In this document: positions 1 through 9,183 of the stretch, piece after piece | Layout of the letters: every line of letters starts with the position of its first letter | Numbering within the stretch: position 1 is the stretch's first letter | NCBI GenBank assembly: GCA_000169395.1 | Contig: AAXZ01000002.1 | Span: forward strand, 682,001 to 746,000 | DNA: 64,000 nt | Origin: Rhodobacteraceae bacterium HTCC2150 | GTDB taxonomy: Bacteria; Pseudomonadota; Alphaproteobacteria; Rhodobacterales; Rhodobacteraceae | Direction of reading: 5' to 3' | Notes under the pieces: generated by a model | What the model was told of the DNA's origin: nothing | What the model saw: only the letters and a program-made list of their open reading frames with translations | Database searches by the model: none | Translations under genes and position numbers: made by a program

Positions 1-165
1 CTTGAACGCCATGTGTTCAAGAAAATGCGCAATGCCATTTTGTTCAATGCGCTCATGACGACCACCTGCATTCACCCACACCCCAACAGAAGCAGATTTC
101 ATGCCAGGCATTGCCTCGGTTACAATGCGAAAACCATTGGGCAACGTGTGAATTTGAGGCTTCAT
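1..165 (-). CDS. M16 family zinc peptidase, N-terminal 55 residues (runs off the window)
   Basis: Only the first 55 residues are visible; the gene continues past base 1. They contain the inverted zinc motif HFLEH (H47, E50, H51) preceded by the VGVWVNAGGRHE segment typical of the mitochondrial-processing-peptidase/PqqL-like M16B family, zinc endopeptidases that degrade or process peptides. The ATG at 165-163 overlaps the thrC stop TGA (164-162) as ATGA, so the two genes are translationally coupled. The thrC-M16 order is usual in Rhodobacteraceae. Whether the downstream half is intact cannot be seen. Confidence 0.9.
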   Translation of the reverse strand, partial: MKPQIHTLPNGFRIVTEAMPGMKSASVGVWVNAGGRHERIEQNGIAHFLEHMAFK

Positions 166-1550
166 GCAGTCATCGCTTTGCGGATCAATTCTTGTAAAGT
201 CGGCAAGTCATTTGGCACGCGTGTCACACGTTCTTCGCGATCGAAAAGATCGGCCATTCGTGGCGGTAATGCGGGGTAAATTCCGCTTGCTTTTTCTACG
301 GCATCTGCGAATTTCGCAGGATGCGCTGTGGCAAGAGTTATCATCGGCGTGTCACCCAAATTTTCATTCGCGACCTTCACCCCAACCGCCGAGTGCGGGC
401 AAAGCAATTCGCCCGTGGCGACCCGCGCAGAACTGATGGTTGCCAAAGTCTCGTCCTCAGAGGCGCGGCCCGATTTGAAGACCGATTTTAGGGCTTCAAA
501 CGCACCTTGTGACACTTTGAAACCACCTTCGTTTTTTAGTTCATCCATGATCTGTGTGACCGCATCACCGTCACGGTCATAAGCATAGAACAACGCGCGT
601 TCAAAATTTGAAGAAACTTGAATATCCATTGAGGGGCTGATTGAGGCCTTCACGCCATCGGTTCGATAATCGCCCGTCGTTAGGCAACGATGCAGAATGT
701 CGTTTTGATTGGTGGCGATCACCAGCTGTTCAATTGGCAAACCCATTTGCTGGGCGATGAAGCCTGCAAAAACATCACCAAAATTACCTGTCGGCACGGT
801 AAAGCTTACCTTGCGATCAGGTGCACCCAGTGAAACTGCCGAAGTGAAATAATAAACAACCTGCGCCAAAACACGGGCAAAGTTGATAGAGTTGACACCA
901 GCCAAGCGCACACCATCACGAAAGTCAAAATCATTGAACATATCTTTGACACGGGCTTGGCAATCGTCAAAGTCGCCGTCCATAGCCAACGCTTGGACAT
1001 TAGCCTCGCTTGGCGTTGTCATTTGGCGGCGTTGAACATCTGATACACGACCATGGGGAAACAGAATAAACACATTAACAGCATCTAGCCCTTTAAAGGC
1101 CTCAATCGCTGCCGAGCCTGTATCGCCAGATGTTGCGCCAACGATGGTCACTTTTTCACCGCGCCGCTTTAGGGCGATCTGAAACAACTGCCCGATTAAT
1201 TGCATCGCGAAATCTTTAAATGCCAAGGTCGGACCGTGGAACAGTTCTAGCAAAAAGTGGTTTGATCCAAGTTGCACCAAGGGCGCACGCGCATCATGAC
1301 CAAATCCCGCATAAGCCGCTGCGATCGCGCCTTTGAATTCATCATCTGTAAAGCTGTCGCCTAGAAATGGTTTCATCACGGCGAAAGCAACGTCCTCATA
1401 GGATTTGCCGGCAAGGGCCGCGATTTCATCCCTACTCATTGTTGGAATGGTTTCGGGAACATAAAGGCCGCCATCGCGGGCAAGACCCGTTAGCATCGCC
1501 TCTTCAAAGGTAAGTTCAGGGGCTTGGCCACGGGTAGAAACATATTTCAT
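162..1550 (-). CDS. thrC: Threonine synthase
   Basis: A 462-residue PLP enzyme that converts O-phosphohomoserine to threonine, the last step of threonine synthesis in the cytoplasm. The PLP-binding lysine is in the segment GPTLAFKDFAMQ (K112), and a glycine-rich phosphate-binding stretch GATSGDTGSAA follows. An open frame runs 29 residues further upstream, but the ATG at 1550 starts the conserved MKYVSTRG N-terminus and has a GAAAG-type ribosome site, so it was chosen. It lies 11 bp after the SURF1 gene and overlaps the M16 gene by four bases. The protein is somewhat longer than the short threonine synthases, like the yeast and E. coli class. Confidence 0.97.
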   Translation of the reverse strand: MKYVSTRGQAPELTFEEAMLTGLARDGGLYVPETIPTMSRDEIAALAGKSYEDVAFAVMKPFLGDSFTDDEFKGAIAAAYAGFGHDARAPLVQLGSNHFLLELFHGPTLAFKDFAMQLIGQLFQIALKRRGEKVTIVGATSGDTGSAAIEAFKGLDAVNVFILFPHGRVSDVQRRQMTTPSEANVQALAMDGDFDDCQARVKDMFNDFDFRDGVRLAGVNSINFARVLAQVVYYFTSAVSLGAPDRKVSFTVPTGNFGDVFAGFIAQQMGLPIEQLVIATNQNDILHRCLTTGDYRTDGVKASISPSMDIQVSSNFERALFYAYDRDGDAVTQIMDELKNEGGFKVSQGAFEALKSVFKSGRASEDETLATISSARVATGELLCPHSAVGVKVANENLGDTPMITLATAHPAKFADAVEKASGIYPALPPRMADLFDREERVTRVPNDLPTLQELIRKAMTA

Positions 1551-1561
1551 CGGTTGTTCTT

Positions 1562-2236
1562 TCAAACAGTTTTGCGGCGGATGCGCAGGATTAGATAGGC
1601 GGTCATACTGACCCAAACGAGGGCCATTAAAAACCACGTAATTGCATATTCCAGATGATCATTGGAAATACTAGAGGAAGTCACCGGTAAGGGTGTTATT
1701 AGCCCAGAGTCTGGTGAGGATGAGCGCGCAATGATCAAAACAGGTTCCGTTTTTAAGGCTGCTGCCATTTTGTCTACATCACGGGCAAACCACATGCCGC
1801 TAGCGGGATCGGGCGCTGGTGTGTAGCTGTCTGTTTCGTCTGGCCAATGTACGTTACCTGTAACGACCAAAGACGTGGCAGGCCGCGCGGCATCAACGTC
1901 AGTTTGACGAATAAAGCCACGATCCAACATCACACGACGATCATCGATATCAAACGAGGTTATCACGCGAAATCCTGGTCCTTGTTTGGATTGCGATGTC
2001 AGAACCAAAATCTCCTCCGTGCCAGTCGTTCCTTTGACGAACACCGGCAAATACTTATCCGCTACAGGATCAAGATCCAGCGGCAGGGCAACAGGGTCCG
2101 CCACAATGCGCGCGTCGATTTGGGCAAGGATGCCGTTTTTCCATGCCATGCGTTGAACTTGCCAAACGCAAAGCGACAGCAAAATCGCGGCACCAATGAC
2201 ACCTAAGGCAGCAGGGAAGATCAGTTGTTTTTGCAT
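1562..2236 (-). CDS. SURF1 family cytochrome oxidase biogenesis protein
   Basis: A 224-residue membrane protein with one transmembrane helix at each end (about residues 7-25 and 198-218) and a periplasmic loop between them, which is the SURF1/Shy1 topology. SURF1 helps insert heme a into subunit I of aa3-type cytochrome c oxidase. The N-terminal CVWQVQRMAWKNGILAQI segment is the family hallmark. It follows ctaE on the same strand, but a strong hairpin with a T-run lies between them at 2275-2303, so it may be expressed partly by read-through or from its own promoter. Confidence 0.93.
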   Translation of the reverse strand: MQKQLIFPAALGVIGAAILLSLCVWQVQRMAWKNGILAQIDARIVADPVALPLDLDPVADKYLPVFVKGTTGTEEILVLTSQSKQGPGFRVITSFDIDDRRVMLDRGFIRQTDVDAARPATSLVVTGNVHWPDETDSYTPAPDPASGMWFARDVDKMAAALKTEPVLIIARSSSPDSGLITPLPVTSSSISNDHLEYAITWFLMALVWVSMTAYLILRIRRKTV

Positions 2237-2274
2237 TGCGTTTTCTTAGCCTAAAACAATTCTATATTTCACAA

Positions 2275-2303
2275 ACAAAAAGCGCGGGACCATGCCCCGC
2301 GCC
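2275..2303 (-). terminator. Rho-independent terminator after ctaE
   Basis: Read on the minus strand, GCGCGGG and its complement (2282-2288 and 2296-2302) form a 7-bp GC-only stem closed by a seven-base loop and followed by CTTTTTGTTTG. It sits 30 bp beyond the ctaE stop and 40 bp before the SURF1 start. This would end or attenuate the oxidase transcript before SURF1-thrC. Confidence 0.8.
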
Positions 2304-2330
2304 TTATATTATTCTAAACGTCGGAAGCGG

Positions 2331-3131
2331 TTAACCGCCCCAGATGTATACAGCTGCGAACAGGAACAACCAAACAACATCAACAAAGTGCCAGTACCAA
2401 GCCGCGGCTTCAAAGCCAATATGGCGTTCTGGTGTAAAGTGACCGCGCTGAAGGCGTAGCAAGCAGATGAACAAAAAGATCGTTCCGATGATAACGTGCG
2501 CACCGTGGAAACCAGTCGCCATGAAGAATGTCGCGCCATAGATGTTGCCGCTAAAGCTGAATGCCGCGTGGCCGTACTCATAGCCCTGAAAGACGGTGAA
2601 GATTGCGCCCAGAACGATGGCAATGATCAAACCATTGCGAACATCTACGCGGTTGTTTTCATGAACCAAAGCGTGGTGCGCCCAAGTCGCCGCACAACCA
2701 GAACAAAGCAAAATCAACGTGTTGATCAGTGGCAAGTGCCAAGGGTCAAATGTTTCAATACCGGCTGGTGGCCAAACACCATCAACAATCGGGCTTAGCG
2801 GGCCCATTGGGTACATAGCGTGTTTGAAGAATGTCCAGAACCATGCGGCAAAGAACATAATTTCGGACGTGATAAAGAAGATAAAGCCGTAACGCAGACC
2901 AATTGAAACAACTGGTGTGTGATCGCCAACTTCGCTTTCAGTAATCACATCGGACCACCACGCATACATCACGTATAGAACGCCAACCAAACCAATAAAG
3001 AAAAGGTAAGGTGTCATTTCGCTCATCCACAAAACGGCGCCAACCAACATGGCAAAGCCGCTGACTGCGCCGACAAACGGCCAGACGCTGGGGTTCAAGA
3101 TGTGATAGTCGTGGTTTTTTTCGTGTGCCAT
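2331..3131 (-). CDS. ctaE: Cytochrome c oxidase subunit III
   Basis: A 266-residue inner-membrane protein of the aa3-type oxidase with seven predicted transmembrane helices. Characteristic segments include [20 protein letters not shown] and the C-terminal [16 protein letters not shown] and [14 protein letters not shown] stretches. It supports subunit I and proton uptake. It is 22 bp downstream of ctaG in the minus-strand operon. The length and motifs match the family and nothing looks damaged. The subunit I gene is not in this window, as is common in alphaproteobacteria, where ctaD is elsewhere. Confidence 0.97.
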   Translation of the reverse strand: MAHEKNHDYHILNPSVWPFVGAVSGFAMLVGAVLWMSEMTPYLFFIGLVGVLYVMYAWWSDVITESEVGDHTPVVSIGLRYGFIFFITSEIMFFAAWFWTFFKHAMYPMGPLSPIVDGVWPPAGIETFDPWHLPLINTLILLCSGCAATWAHHALVHENNRVDVRNGLIIAIVLGAIFTVFQGYEYGHAAFSFSGNIYGATFFMATGFHGAHVIIGTIFLFICLLRLQRGHFTPERHIGFEAAAWYWHFVDVVWLFLFAAVYIWGG

Positions 3132-3153
3132 GGTTAGGTCCCTCTGTTGGGGC

Positions 3154-3726
3154 TTAGTTTATAGGGTTCTGCGGGGTCAGAGCAAGGCTTGCTTGCTCTA
3201 ACGGAAGCTCAGTTTCGTAAAAAGTATAAGATAGTGTGATGCTAGGCAGGCCTGCCGCCTCAACATCGTCAAGAATTGTTGGATCGACAAAGAACGAAAC
3301 AGGCATTTGCACTGTTTCACCAGGCTGAAGAACCTGCATTTCAAAGCAGAAACAATCGATTTTGGTGAAGTATGCGCCAGCCGCGTATGGAGCGACGTTA
3401 AAGGATGCGGTACCGGCGATAACACGATCTGTAGGATTGTGCGCCTCATAAAAGGCAAGGCCAGTTTCGCCAATGCGAATATCCATTGTGCGTACGACAG
3501 GTTTGAATTGCCACTTCATATCCGCATCAACATTTGCGTCAAAACGAATTTCGACGGTTTGATCCAGAACGACATCGGAACCGACGTCTGCACGTAAAGT
3601 TGCACCGCCGAAACCAGTTACACTGCAGAACCAGTTATAAAACGGCACACTTGCCCATGCCAACGCGCCCATTGTCAGAACAACGGCGGCAAGCTGTGTT
3701 GCTGTTTTATTTGCAGGTGTCATCAT
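3154..3726 (-). CDS. ctaG: Cytochrome c oxidase assembly protein CtaG (Cox11)
   Basis: A 190-residue membrane-anchored copper chaperone that delivers CuB to subunit I. It has one N-terminal transmembrane helix (about residues 10-30) and a periplasmic domain holding the copper motif CFCF (C125, C127) plus an extra cysteine at C34. Its ATG at 3726 overlaps the stop of the preceding small gene as ATGA, so the two are coupled. It belongs to the Cox11 type of CtaG, not the unrelated caa3-type CtaG of Bacillus. Confidence 0.95.
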   Translation of the reverse strand: MMTPANKTATQLAAVVLTMGALAWASVPFYNWFCSVTGFGGATLRADVGSDVVLDQTVEIRFDANVDADMKWQFKPVVRTMDIRIGETGLAFYEAHNPTDRVIAGTASFNVAPYAAGAYFTKIDCFCFEMQVLQPGETVQMPVSFFVDPTILDDVEAAGLPSITLSYTFYETELPLEQASLALTPQNPIN

Positions 3727-3902
3727 CCGCTGATGCCAGTCTGGCTGCTGGCACTTGCCGGATCAAACCGATCCTTAAGACCAACGCCCGTTACTTTGGC
3801 AATTGTCAGACCGAATACAACGGCAACAAAGCTGACCAACAAAAGGCCAACGCCTAGATTGCGGCCAAAACGGCGTTTGTGCATTTCATGTTCGGTTTTC
3901 AT
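3723..3902 (-). CDS. Small single-helix membrane protein of the cytochrome oxidase operon (CoxF-like)
   Basis: A 59-residue protein with a basic N-terminus (HKRRFGRN) and one transmembrane helix at about residues 17-36. Small proteins of this kind sit between ctaB and ctaG in many alphaproteobacteria and are annotated as CoxF or oxidase assembly factors; the role is not well established. The ATG at 3902 overlaps the ctaB stop (ATGA) and has GGGAGG seven bases upstream, so it is preferred to the TTG at 3908. Its stop overlaps the ctaG start. This tight coupling on both sides argues that it is a real gene. Confidence 0.8.
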   Translation of the reverse strand: MKTEHEMHKRRFGRNLGVGLLLVSFVAVVFGLTIAKVTGVGLKDRFDPASASSQTGISG

Positions 3903-4834
3903 GCCCAACCTCCCAAGCCATACGCCGCCAAGCCTTTTTCGACCAACAGCGCGGTGAAGTGTAGAAACAAGTAAAAAATGGTGAATTTAAAGAATTTACG
4001 TTCAGCGGCATGCTCATCCGCCTCGGTCACTTCTTCATTGCGACGGAATATTTTCCATCCACCCAGAATGAAGATCGCGTTCATGATTACCGCAGCAGCC
4101 AAATAGAACGGGCCACCGATCGATGTGAAACCAAGCCCAACAGCAATCGGCGCGAGAACCAAAGAATAGATCAGGATTTGTTTGCGTGTTTCTTTGCGAC
4201 CATGGGTAACGGTCAACATTGGCACGCCAGCCTTTGCATAATCTGTTTTTACAAACAGGGCCAACGCCCAAAAATGCGGAGGTGTCCAAAAGAAAATTAG
4301 CGCGAACATCAAAACCGCTTCTAATGAAACAGACCCTGTTGCCGCTACCCATCCAACCATGGGAGGAAATGCACCAGCCGCGCCACCAATTACGATGTTT
4401 TGCGGCGTCCAACGCTTTAACCACATTGTGTAAACAACGGCATAAAAGAAAATGGTAAAGGCAAGCAAAGCTGCCGCTGCGATATTTGCGGCAAGTCCCA
4501 ACATTATAACGGAAATTACAGACAACCACATGCCCAACTGCAAGGCTTCGCCCGGCTGAACGCGACCCGATGGAATCGGGCGTGTTTGGGTACGTTTCAT
4601 CACATTGTCGATGTCGGCGTCCCACCACATGTTCAATGCACCAGATGCACCCGCACCAATTGCGATGAACAGAATGGATGAAAACGCCACCATGGGGTGA
4701 ACTGAAACTGGTGCAACCACCAAGCCAACGAAGGCGGTGAAAACCACAAGCGACATCACCCGCGGCTTAAACAGCGCGACGTAATCGCCAAAGCTGGCCT
4801 CGCCTACTGGCGTGGATGATGAAAGATCGCTCAT
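3899..4834 (-). CDS. ctaB: Protoheme IX farnesyltransferase (heme O synthase)
   Basis: An integral-membrane UbiA-family prenyltransferase that adds a farnesyl group to heme b to give heme O, the precursor of heme a for the aa3 oxidase. It has about eight or nine transmembrane helices and the aspartate-rich prenyl-diphosphate site NMWWDADIDNVMKRT, with a second polar loop near VKTDYAKAG. The start at 4834 (MSDLSSS) follows AGGAC by eight bases; an in-frame ATG at 4873 would add 13 residues with no better ribosome site. The gene lies 56 bp after ctaC and overlaps the small membrane gene. Confidence 0.95.
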   Translation of the reverse strand: MSDLSSSTPVGEASFGDYVALFKPRVMSLVVFTAFVGLVVAPVSVHPMVAFSSILFIAIGAGASGALNMWWDADIDNVMKRTQTRPIPSGRVQPGEALQLGMWLSVISVIMLGLAANIAAAALLAFTIFFYAVVYTMWLKRWTPQNIVIGGAAGAFPPMVGWVAATGSVSLEAVLMFALIFFWTPPHFWALALFVKTDYAKAGVPMLTVTHGRKETRKQILIYSLVLAPIAVGLGFTSIGGPFYLAAAVIMNAIFILGGWKIFRRNEEVTEADEHAAERKFFKFTIFYLFLHFTALLVEKGLAAYGLGGWA

Positions 4835-4890
4835 GTTTTTGTCCTGTGGCGGGGGCTGAAGGTTATTGGCCATCGGCACCCGCGCTTTTC

Positions 4891-5763
4891 TTAGTTAGAG
4901 GCGACTTGAACAGCAGAAGGCGCAACGATACCGGCGAATTCTTCTTTCGCGCCAATCAACCATGCGTCGTACTGTTCTTGGGTCACAGCCTTAACTGTGA
5001 TTGGCATATAGGCGTGTTCTTTACCGCAAAGCTCTGAACACTGACCGAAGTAAATGCCCTCTTTGCCTGGATCAACATTGAACCAAAGCTGCGCCAAACG
5101 ACCTGGAACGCCATCTTGTTTCACACCGAACGCTGGCATTGCCCATGAGTGGATCACGTCAGCACCGGTAACTTGCAAAACAATTGTTTTACCTGTCGGC
5201 ACAACAATCGCGTTGTCTGTCGCCAGCAACCATTCGTCTTCGGCATAGCCATATTCAGCCAGCTCATCTTTTTGCAACATGAAGCTTTCGAAACCGAATT
5301 CTTCATCAACATAATCATAACCCCAGTACCACTGGTAACCTGTTGCCTTGATTGTGATGTCGCCCTTGGGGATTTCTTGCTGATTGAACAAAACCGGCAA
5401 AGAGAATGAACCGATAACCACAAGAATCAGCACAGGGATCAAAGTCCAAGCAACCTCAAGTGGTGAGTTGTGGGTAAATGTTGCAGGTGTAGGGTTTGCG
5501 CGCTTGTTATAGCGAATAATCACCCAAACCAGTAAAGCCGTAACAAACAGCGAGATGATTGTGATGATCCACAACAAGAAGTTGTCTAGCCAGATGATAT
5601 CACGCATCAAACTAGTGGCAGGTGCCTGAAAGTTAATGCCCTTGTCATGCGGCTTACCCAACGATTGCAACCCTTCCAGACCGGCTTGCGCCCATACTGA
5701 AGAAGTTGAGATCAGGGTGAACAGCGCTGTCGACAGGCCAGTTACCAAGCTTTTATTTCGCAT
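4891..5763 (-). CDS. ctaC: Cytochrome c oxidase subunit II
   Basis: A 290-residue subunit that accepts electrons from cytochrome c through the binuclear CuA centre. It has an N-terminal signal peptide (cleavage near SVWAQA, residue 26), two transmembrane helices at about residues 62-83 and 104-125, and a periplasmic cupredoxin domain. All CuA ligands are visible: H205, C242, E244, C246, H250 and M253, in CSELCGKEHAYMP. It heads the minus-strand oxidase operon and diverges from tldD. A short dyad ACCGA/TCGGT (5779-5783, 5788-5792) lies just upstream of its GGGAG ribosome site. Confidence 0.97.
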   Translation of the reverse strand: MRNKSLVTGLSTALFTLISTSSVWAQAGLEGLQSLGKPHDKGINFQAPATSLMRDIIWLDNFLLWIITIISLFVTALLVWVIIRYNKRANPTPATFTHNSPLEVAWTLIPVLILVVIGSFSLPVLFNQQEIPKGDITIKATGYQWYWGYDYVDEEFGFESFMLQKDELAEYGYAEDEWLLATDNAIVVPTGKTIVLQVTGADVIHSWAMPAFGVKQDGVPGRLAQLWFNVDPGKEGIYFGQCSELCGKEHAYMPITVKAVTQEQYDAWLIGAKEEFAGIVAPSAVQVASN

Positions 5764-5937
5764 CTTTGGCTCCCATAAACCGAAATATCGGTATGTAATC
5801 TAAAGGAATGCACGCCCTAAGACGGAATCCCCATTGTTCCTTTAGAGGGGAAGAACCATATTACAGGTCATGAAACAAGTCTTGCCAGCGCGGCATTGCG
5901 CCGCTCATAGCAAAAAAAATGTGAATAAGGACCCAAG

Positions 5938-7365
5938 ATGGACAAAACAATCAGCCCTTTTCGGCCTTTTGAAAGTAAAATCGACCCAGATGTCGCACTT
6001 TCAATTCTAAAAACAGCTTTGAATGGTGCTGATGATGGTGAACTTTTCTTGGAAAGATCCCGTTCAGAGGTACTTTCGCTTGATGACGGGCGCGTAAAAA
6101 CCGCCAGTTATGATGCCGCCGAGGGTTTTGGCCTGCGCGCAGTCAAAGGTGAAACCGCAGGTTACGCGCATTCAACCGAAATTTCTGAAAATGCCTTGCG
6201 CCGCGCCGCCGAAACAGCACGCCTTGCCGTGGGTGATGGCGGGGGAACCATGTCAGACACCCCAAACGCGACCAACAGGCGGTTGTATTCCGATACTGAT
6301 CCAATGTCGCAGGCCAGTTTTCCAGTTAAAATCGATATTCTACGTGAAATTGATGCTTATGCTCGGTCTCTAGACAAAAGAGTGATCCAAGTTTCCGCCA
6401 CTTTGGCTGCGTCTTTGCAAGAAGTCGAAATTTTACGTGTCGATGGTCAACCGATACGCGATGTGCGTCCTATGTCGCGTCTAAACATCTCTATTATGGT
6501 CGAAGAGTCTGGTCGCCGCGAAAGTGGTATGGCGGGCGGCGGTGGCCGTGCGGGACTAACAGGATTGATTGATCCAGCCCATTGGAAAGCCACCGCAAAC
6601 GAGGCCTTGCGCATTGCATTGGTTAATCTTGGTGCAGAACCTGCCCCCGCTGGCGTGATGGACATCGTTCTTGGTGCGGGTTGGCCCGGAATATTGCTGC
6701 ATGAGGCAGTTGGTCATGGATTGGAAGGTGATTTCAACCGCAAACAAACCTCTGCATTTGCAGGTTTAATGGGACAACGCGTGGCATCCAAAGGTGTTAC
6801 TGTTCTTGATGACGGCACAATTCCTGATCGTCGCGGATCTATCAGTATTGACGACGAGGGCACGCCCAGCGCCAAAAACACATTGATTGAAGACGGTATT
6901 TTGGTCGGATACATGCAAGATCGCCAAAACGCTCGCCTTATGGGTGTTGAACCCACAGGTAACGGACGACGTCAATCTTATGCTCATGCCCCCATGCCAC
7001 GCATGACCAACACATATATGTTGTCTGGCACCGATAACCCCAGCGACATCGTCGCTGATTTGCGCGATGGAATTTACGCGGTTGGATTTGGCGGTGGCCA
7101 AGTTGACATCACAAATGGCAAATTCGTCTTTTCTTGTACCGAGGCATATCGTGTTAAGAACGGCAAAATCGGTGCTGCTGTAAAAGGGGCCACTTTGATT
7201 GGCGATGGGCCAACAGCGTTGAACCACATTACGGCCATCGGGAACGATATGGCGCTTGATCCCGGCATTGGGAATTGCGGCAAAGCGGGGCAATGGGTGC
7301 CTGTTGGCGTTGGTCAACCGACACTTGCCATAAGCGGGTTAACCGTTGGTGGTAGCGCGGCATGA
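5938..7365 (+). CDS. tldD: TldD metalloprotease
   Basis: A 475-residue subunit of the TldD/TldE zinc protease, which degrades unfolded peptides and is known for processing microcin B17 and CcdA. The metal motif HEAVGH (H255, E256, H260) is intact, which marks this as the catalytic TldD rather than its partner TldE (PmbA). No tldE is seen in this window. The gene diverges from ctaC and ends in an ATGA overlap with the GNAT gene. tldD beside ctaC is a usual arrangement in Rhodobacteraceae. Confidence 0.95.
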   Translation: MDKTISPFRPFESKIDPDVALSILKTALNGADDGELFLERSRSEVLSLDDGRVKTASYDAAEGFGLRAVKGETAGYAHSTEISENALRRAAETARLAVGDGGGTMSDTPNATNRRLYSDTDPMSQASFPVKIDILREIDAYARSLDKRVIQVSATLAASLQEVEILRVDGQPIRDVRPMSRLNISIMVEESGRRESGMAGGGGRAGLTGLIDPAHWKATANEALRIALVNLGAEPAPAGVMDIVLGAGWPGILLHEAVGHGLEGDFNRKQTSAFAGLMGQRVASKGVTVLDDGTIPDRRGSISIDDEGTPSAKNTLIEDGILVGYMQDRQNARLMGVEPTGNGRRQSYAHAPMPRMTNTYMLSGTDNPSDIVADLRDGIYAVGFGGGQVDITNGKFVFSCTEAYRVKNGKIGAAVKGATLIGDGPTALNHITAIGNDMALDPGIGNCGKAGQWVPVGVGQPTLAISGLTVGGSAA

Positions 7366-7832
7366 TCCGCAAATGCGAAGACGTAGATTTTGAACCATTA
7401 GCCCAGCTTTGGGCTGATGGATGGAATGAATCACATCTTGAACATACCCCCCCTGACTTGACGGCCCTGCGCACTTTGCCTGATTTTTTGCGACGCTTGC
7501 GTGAAATGGGTGATGATCTAAGAGTCTGTGGTCCAGTTGGTGCACCATCTGGATTTTGCGCCGTAAAGAAAAATGAAATCTATCAAATATATGTGGCTAA
7601 ATCTGCGCGTGGTAGCGGTGTTGCCAAATCATTATTACATGACGGTGAGGCAAGAATTGCGGCCCGTGGATATAAAGAAGCCAAGCTGGACGTTATCATT
7701 CCAAATACCAATGCTCAAAAGTTTTACGAAAAAAACGGATGGCTAAATCGCGGCATTGAGGTTGTAGATCTGGATACTTCTGCTGGTGTTTACCCTCTTC
7801 GACTATATGTTTTTGTAAAACCGCTTGCGTAA
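7362..7832 (+). CDS. GNAT family N-acetyltransferase
   Basis: A 156-residue protein with the GNAT fold. The acetyl-CoA pyrophosphate loop is visible as IYVAKSARGSGVAKSLL (family pattern R/QxxGxG/A), followed by NTNAQKFYEKNGW, the usual motif B region. The acceptor substrate cannot be inferred. The ATG overlaps the tldD stop by four bases, so it is co-translated with tldD. The function could be protein, amino-acid or small-molecule acetylation. Confidence 0.88.
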   Translation: MIRKCEDVDFEPLAQLWADGWNESHLEHTPPDLTALRTLPDFLRRLREMGDDLRVCGPVGAPSGFCAVKKNEIYQIYVAKSARGSGVAKSLLHDGEARIAARGYKEAKLDVIIPNTNAQKFYEKNGWLNRGIEVVDLDTSAGVYPLRLYVFVKPLA

Positions 7833-7924
7833 AAACTGTTTTCGTTAAATCGCGATTAACCAATCCCTGCCAGCCTTGGGTCATCTGCTTATGAAACTTT
7901 TGACTCAATAAAGGCTGCCCCTTT

Positions 7925-9097
7925 ATGACACACGATCTTTTTGGCCCTGCGCCGATTCTTCCGCCAAAATCGGCGGATGAAACCATTCGTTGGTTGCAAC
8001 TGTACCGATCCCGTCGGGTTGGGCCTGCCACGTTTTATCGCCTGATGACGGAACATGGGTCAGCTGGGGCCGCTTTGCTTGCCTTGCCAGAAGTGGCGCG
8101 CACATCGGGTGTTAAAAACTATGCATGTTGTGATCCAATGTTGGCCGAGCAAGAATATCGCGCAGGGATGCGTGCGGGTTTTTCGCTGATTTGTGCCGGC
8201 TCACCGCATTACCCAATTGGCTTTGCGCGTTTATCAGAGGCACCACCTTTGTTTTGGGCACATGGCCGTCTTGAATTTCTATCCCGTCCTTTGCTGTCAA
8301 TTGTTGGTGCAAGAAACGCATCATCATTGGGTACACGCATGGCCCGCAAGCTGGCCGATGATTTGGGGCGAGCGGGTTTTGTCGTGGTTTCTGGTTTGGC
8401 GCGTGGCGTGGACGCTGCCGCCCATCTTGGCGCCCTACCCCATGGTACAATCGCCGTCGTTGCTGGCGGTGTCGATGTTGTTTATCCAGCCGAGAATACA
8501 GATTTGGCCGCGAACATTTCCCGCGACGGGTTAGTAATTTCTGAACAACCGTTGGGGCTTCAACCACAAGCGCCGCATTTCCCGCAACGCAATCGGTTAA
8601 TTTCGGGGCTTGCGAAGGCCACGATTGTTATCGAGGCGGCATTGAAATCCGGATCATTGATCACAGCCCGAAATGCTGGTGATCAAGGGCGTGACGTTTT
8701 AGTTGTGCCCGGTCATCCATTTGATGGGCGATCTGGTGGTTGTAATGCCCTAATCCGTGATGGGGCAACGCTGGTTCGCAATGCAGACGATGTGATCGAG
8801 GCCATTGGTACTGCCAAGAATGAACGCCAACCTCTGTCTAAACAAATCGAAAGCCACGAAACTTTATCAGGCAATCCAATTAAGGAAACTGAATACAAAC
8901 CAACGGTGCACCCCCACCAACAAAAGGATGTGCAAAGTCACATCATGGCACTTTTGTCGATAAACCCGATTGCCGAGGATCAATTGATCCGCGATCTGGA
9001 TTTACCCAGCGCCACCGTATCTGCCAAATTGCTTGATTTAGAGCTTGAAGGCGCCATAATGCGCCAGTCTGGTGGGTTATTATCGCGGGTTATTTAG
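7925..9097 (+). CDS. dprA: DNA-processing protein DprA (Smf)
   Basis: A 390-residue protein with a SAM-like N-terminal region, the Rossmann-like DprA core (SGLARGVDAAAH at about residue 156, FPQRNRLISGL at about 217, SGSLITA at about 239) and a C-terminal winged-helix region (about residues 325-388). DprA binds single-stranded DNA and loads RecA during natural transformation. The start ATG at 7925 is 92 bp after the GNAT gene. It is followed by topA, the common dprA-topA order. Its presence does not by itself show competence. Confidence 0.96.
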   Translation: MTHDLFGPAPILPPKSADETIRWLQLYRSRRVGPATFYRLMTEHGSAGAALLALPEVARTSGVKNYACCDPMLAEQEYRAGMRAGFSLICAGSPHYPIGFARLSEAPPLFWAHGRLEFLSRPLLSIVGARNASSLGTRMARKLADDLGRAGFVVVSGLARGVDAAAHLGALPHGTIAVVAGGVDVVYPAENTDLAANISRDGLVISEQPLGLQPQAPHFPQRNRLISGLAKATIVIEAALKSGSLITARNAGDQGRDVLVVPGHPFDGRSGGCNALIRDGATLVRNADDVIEAIGTAKNERQPLSKQIESHETLSGNPIKETEYKPTVHPHQQKDVQSHIMALLSINPIAEDQLIRDLDLPSATVSAKLLDLELEGAIMRQSGGLLSRVI

Positions 9098-9183
9098 TTT
9101 TTTTGAACAAGCCCCATTGACATTGGCATGCAAGCGCACACATTTTGCCGCGCCTGTTGAACCCAAAAAATTGAGGATTGTTA

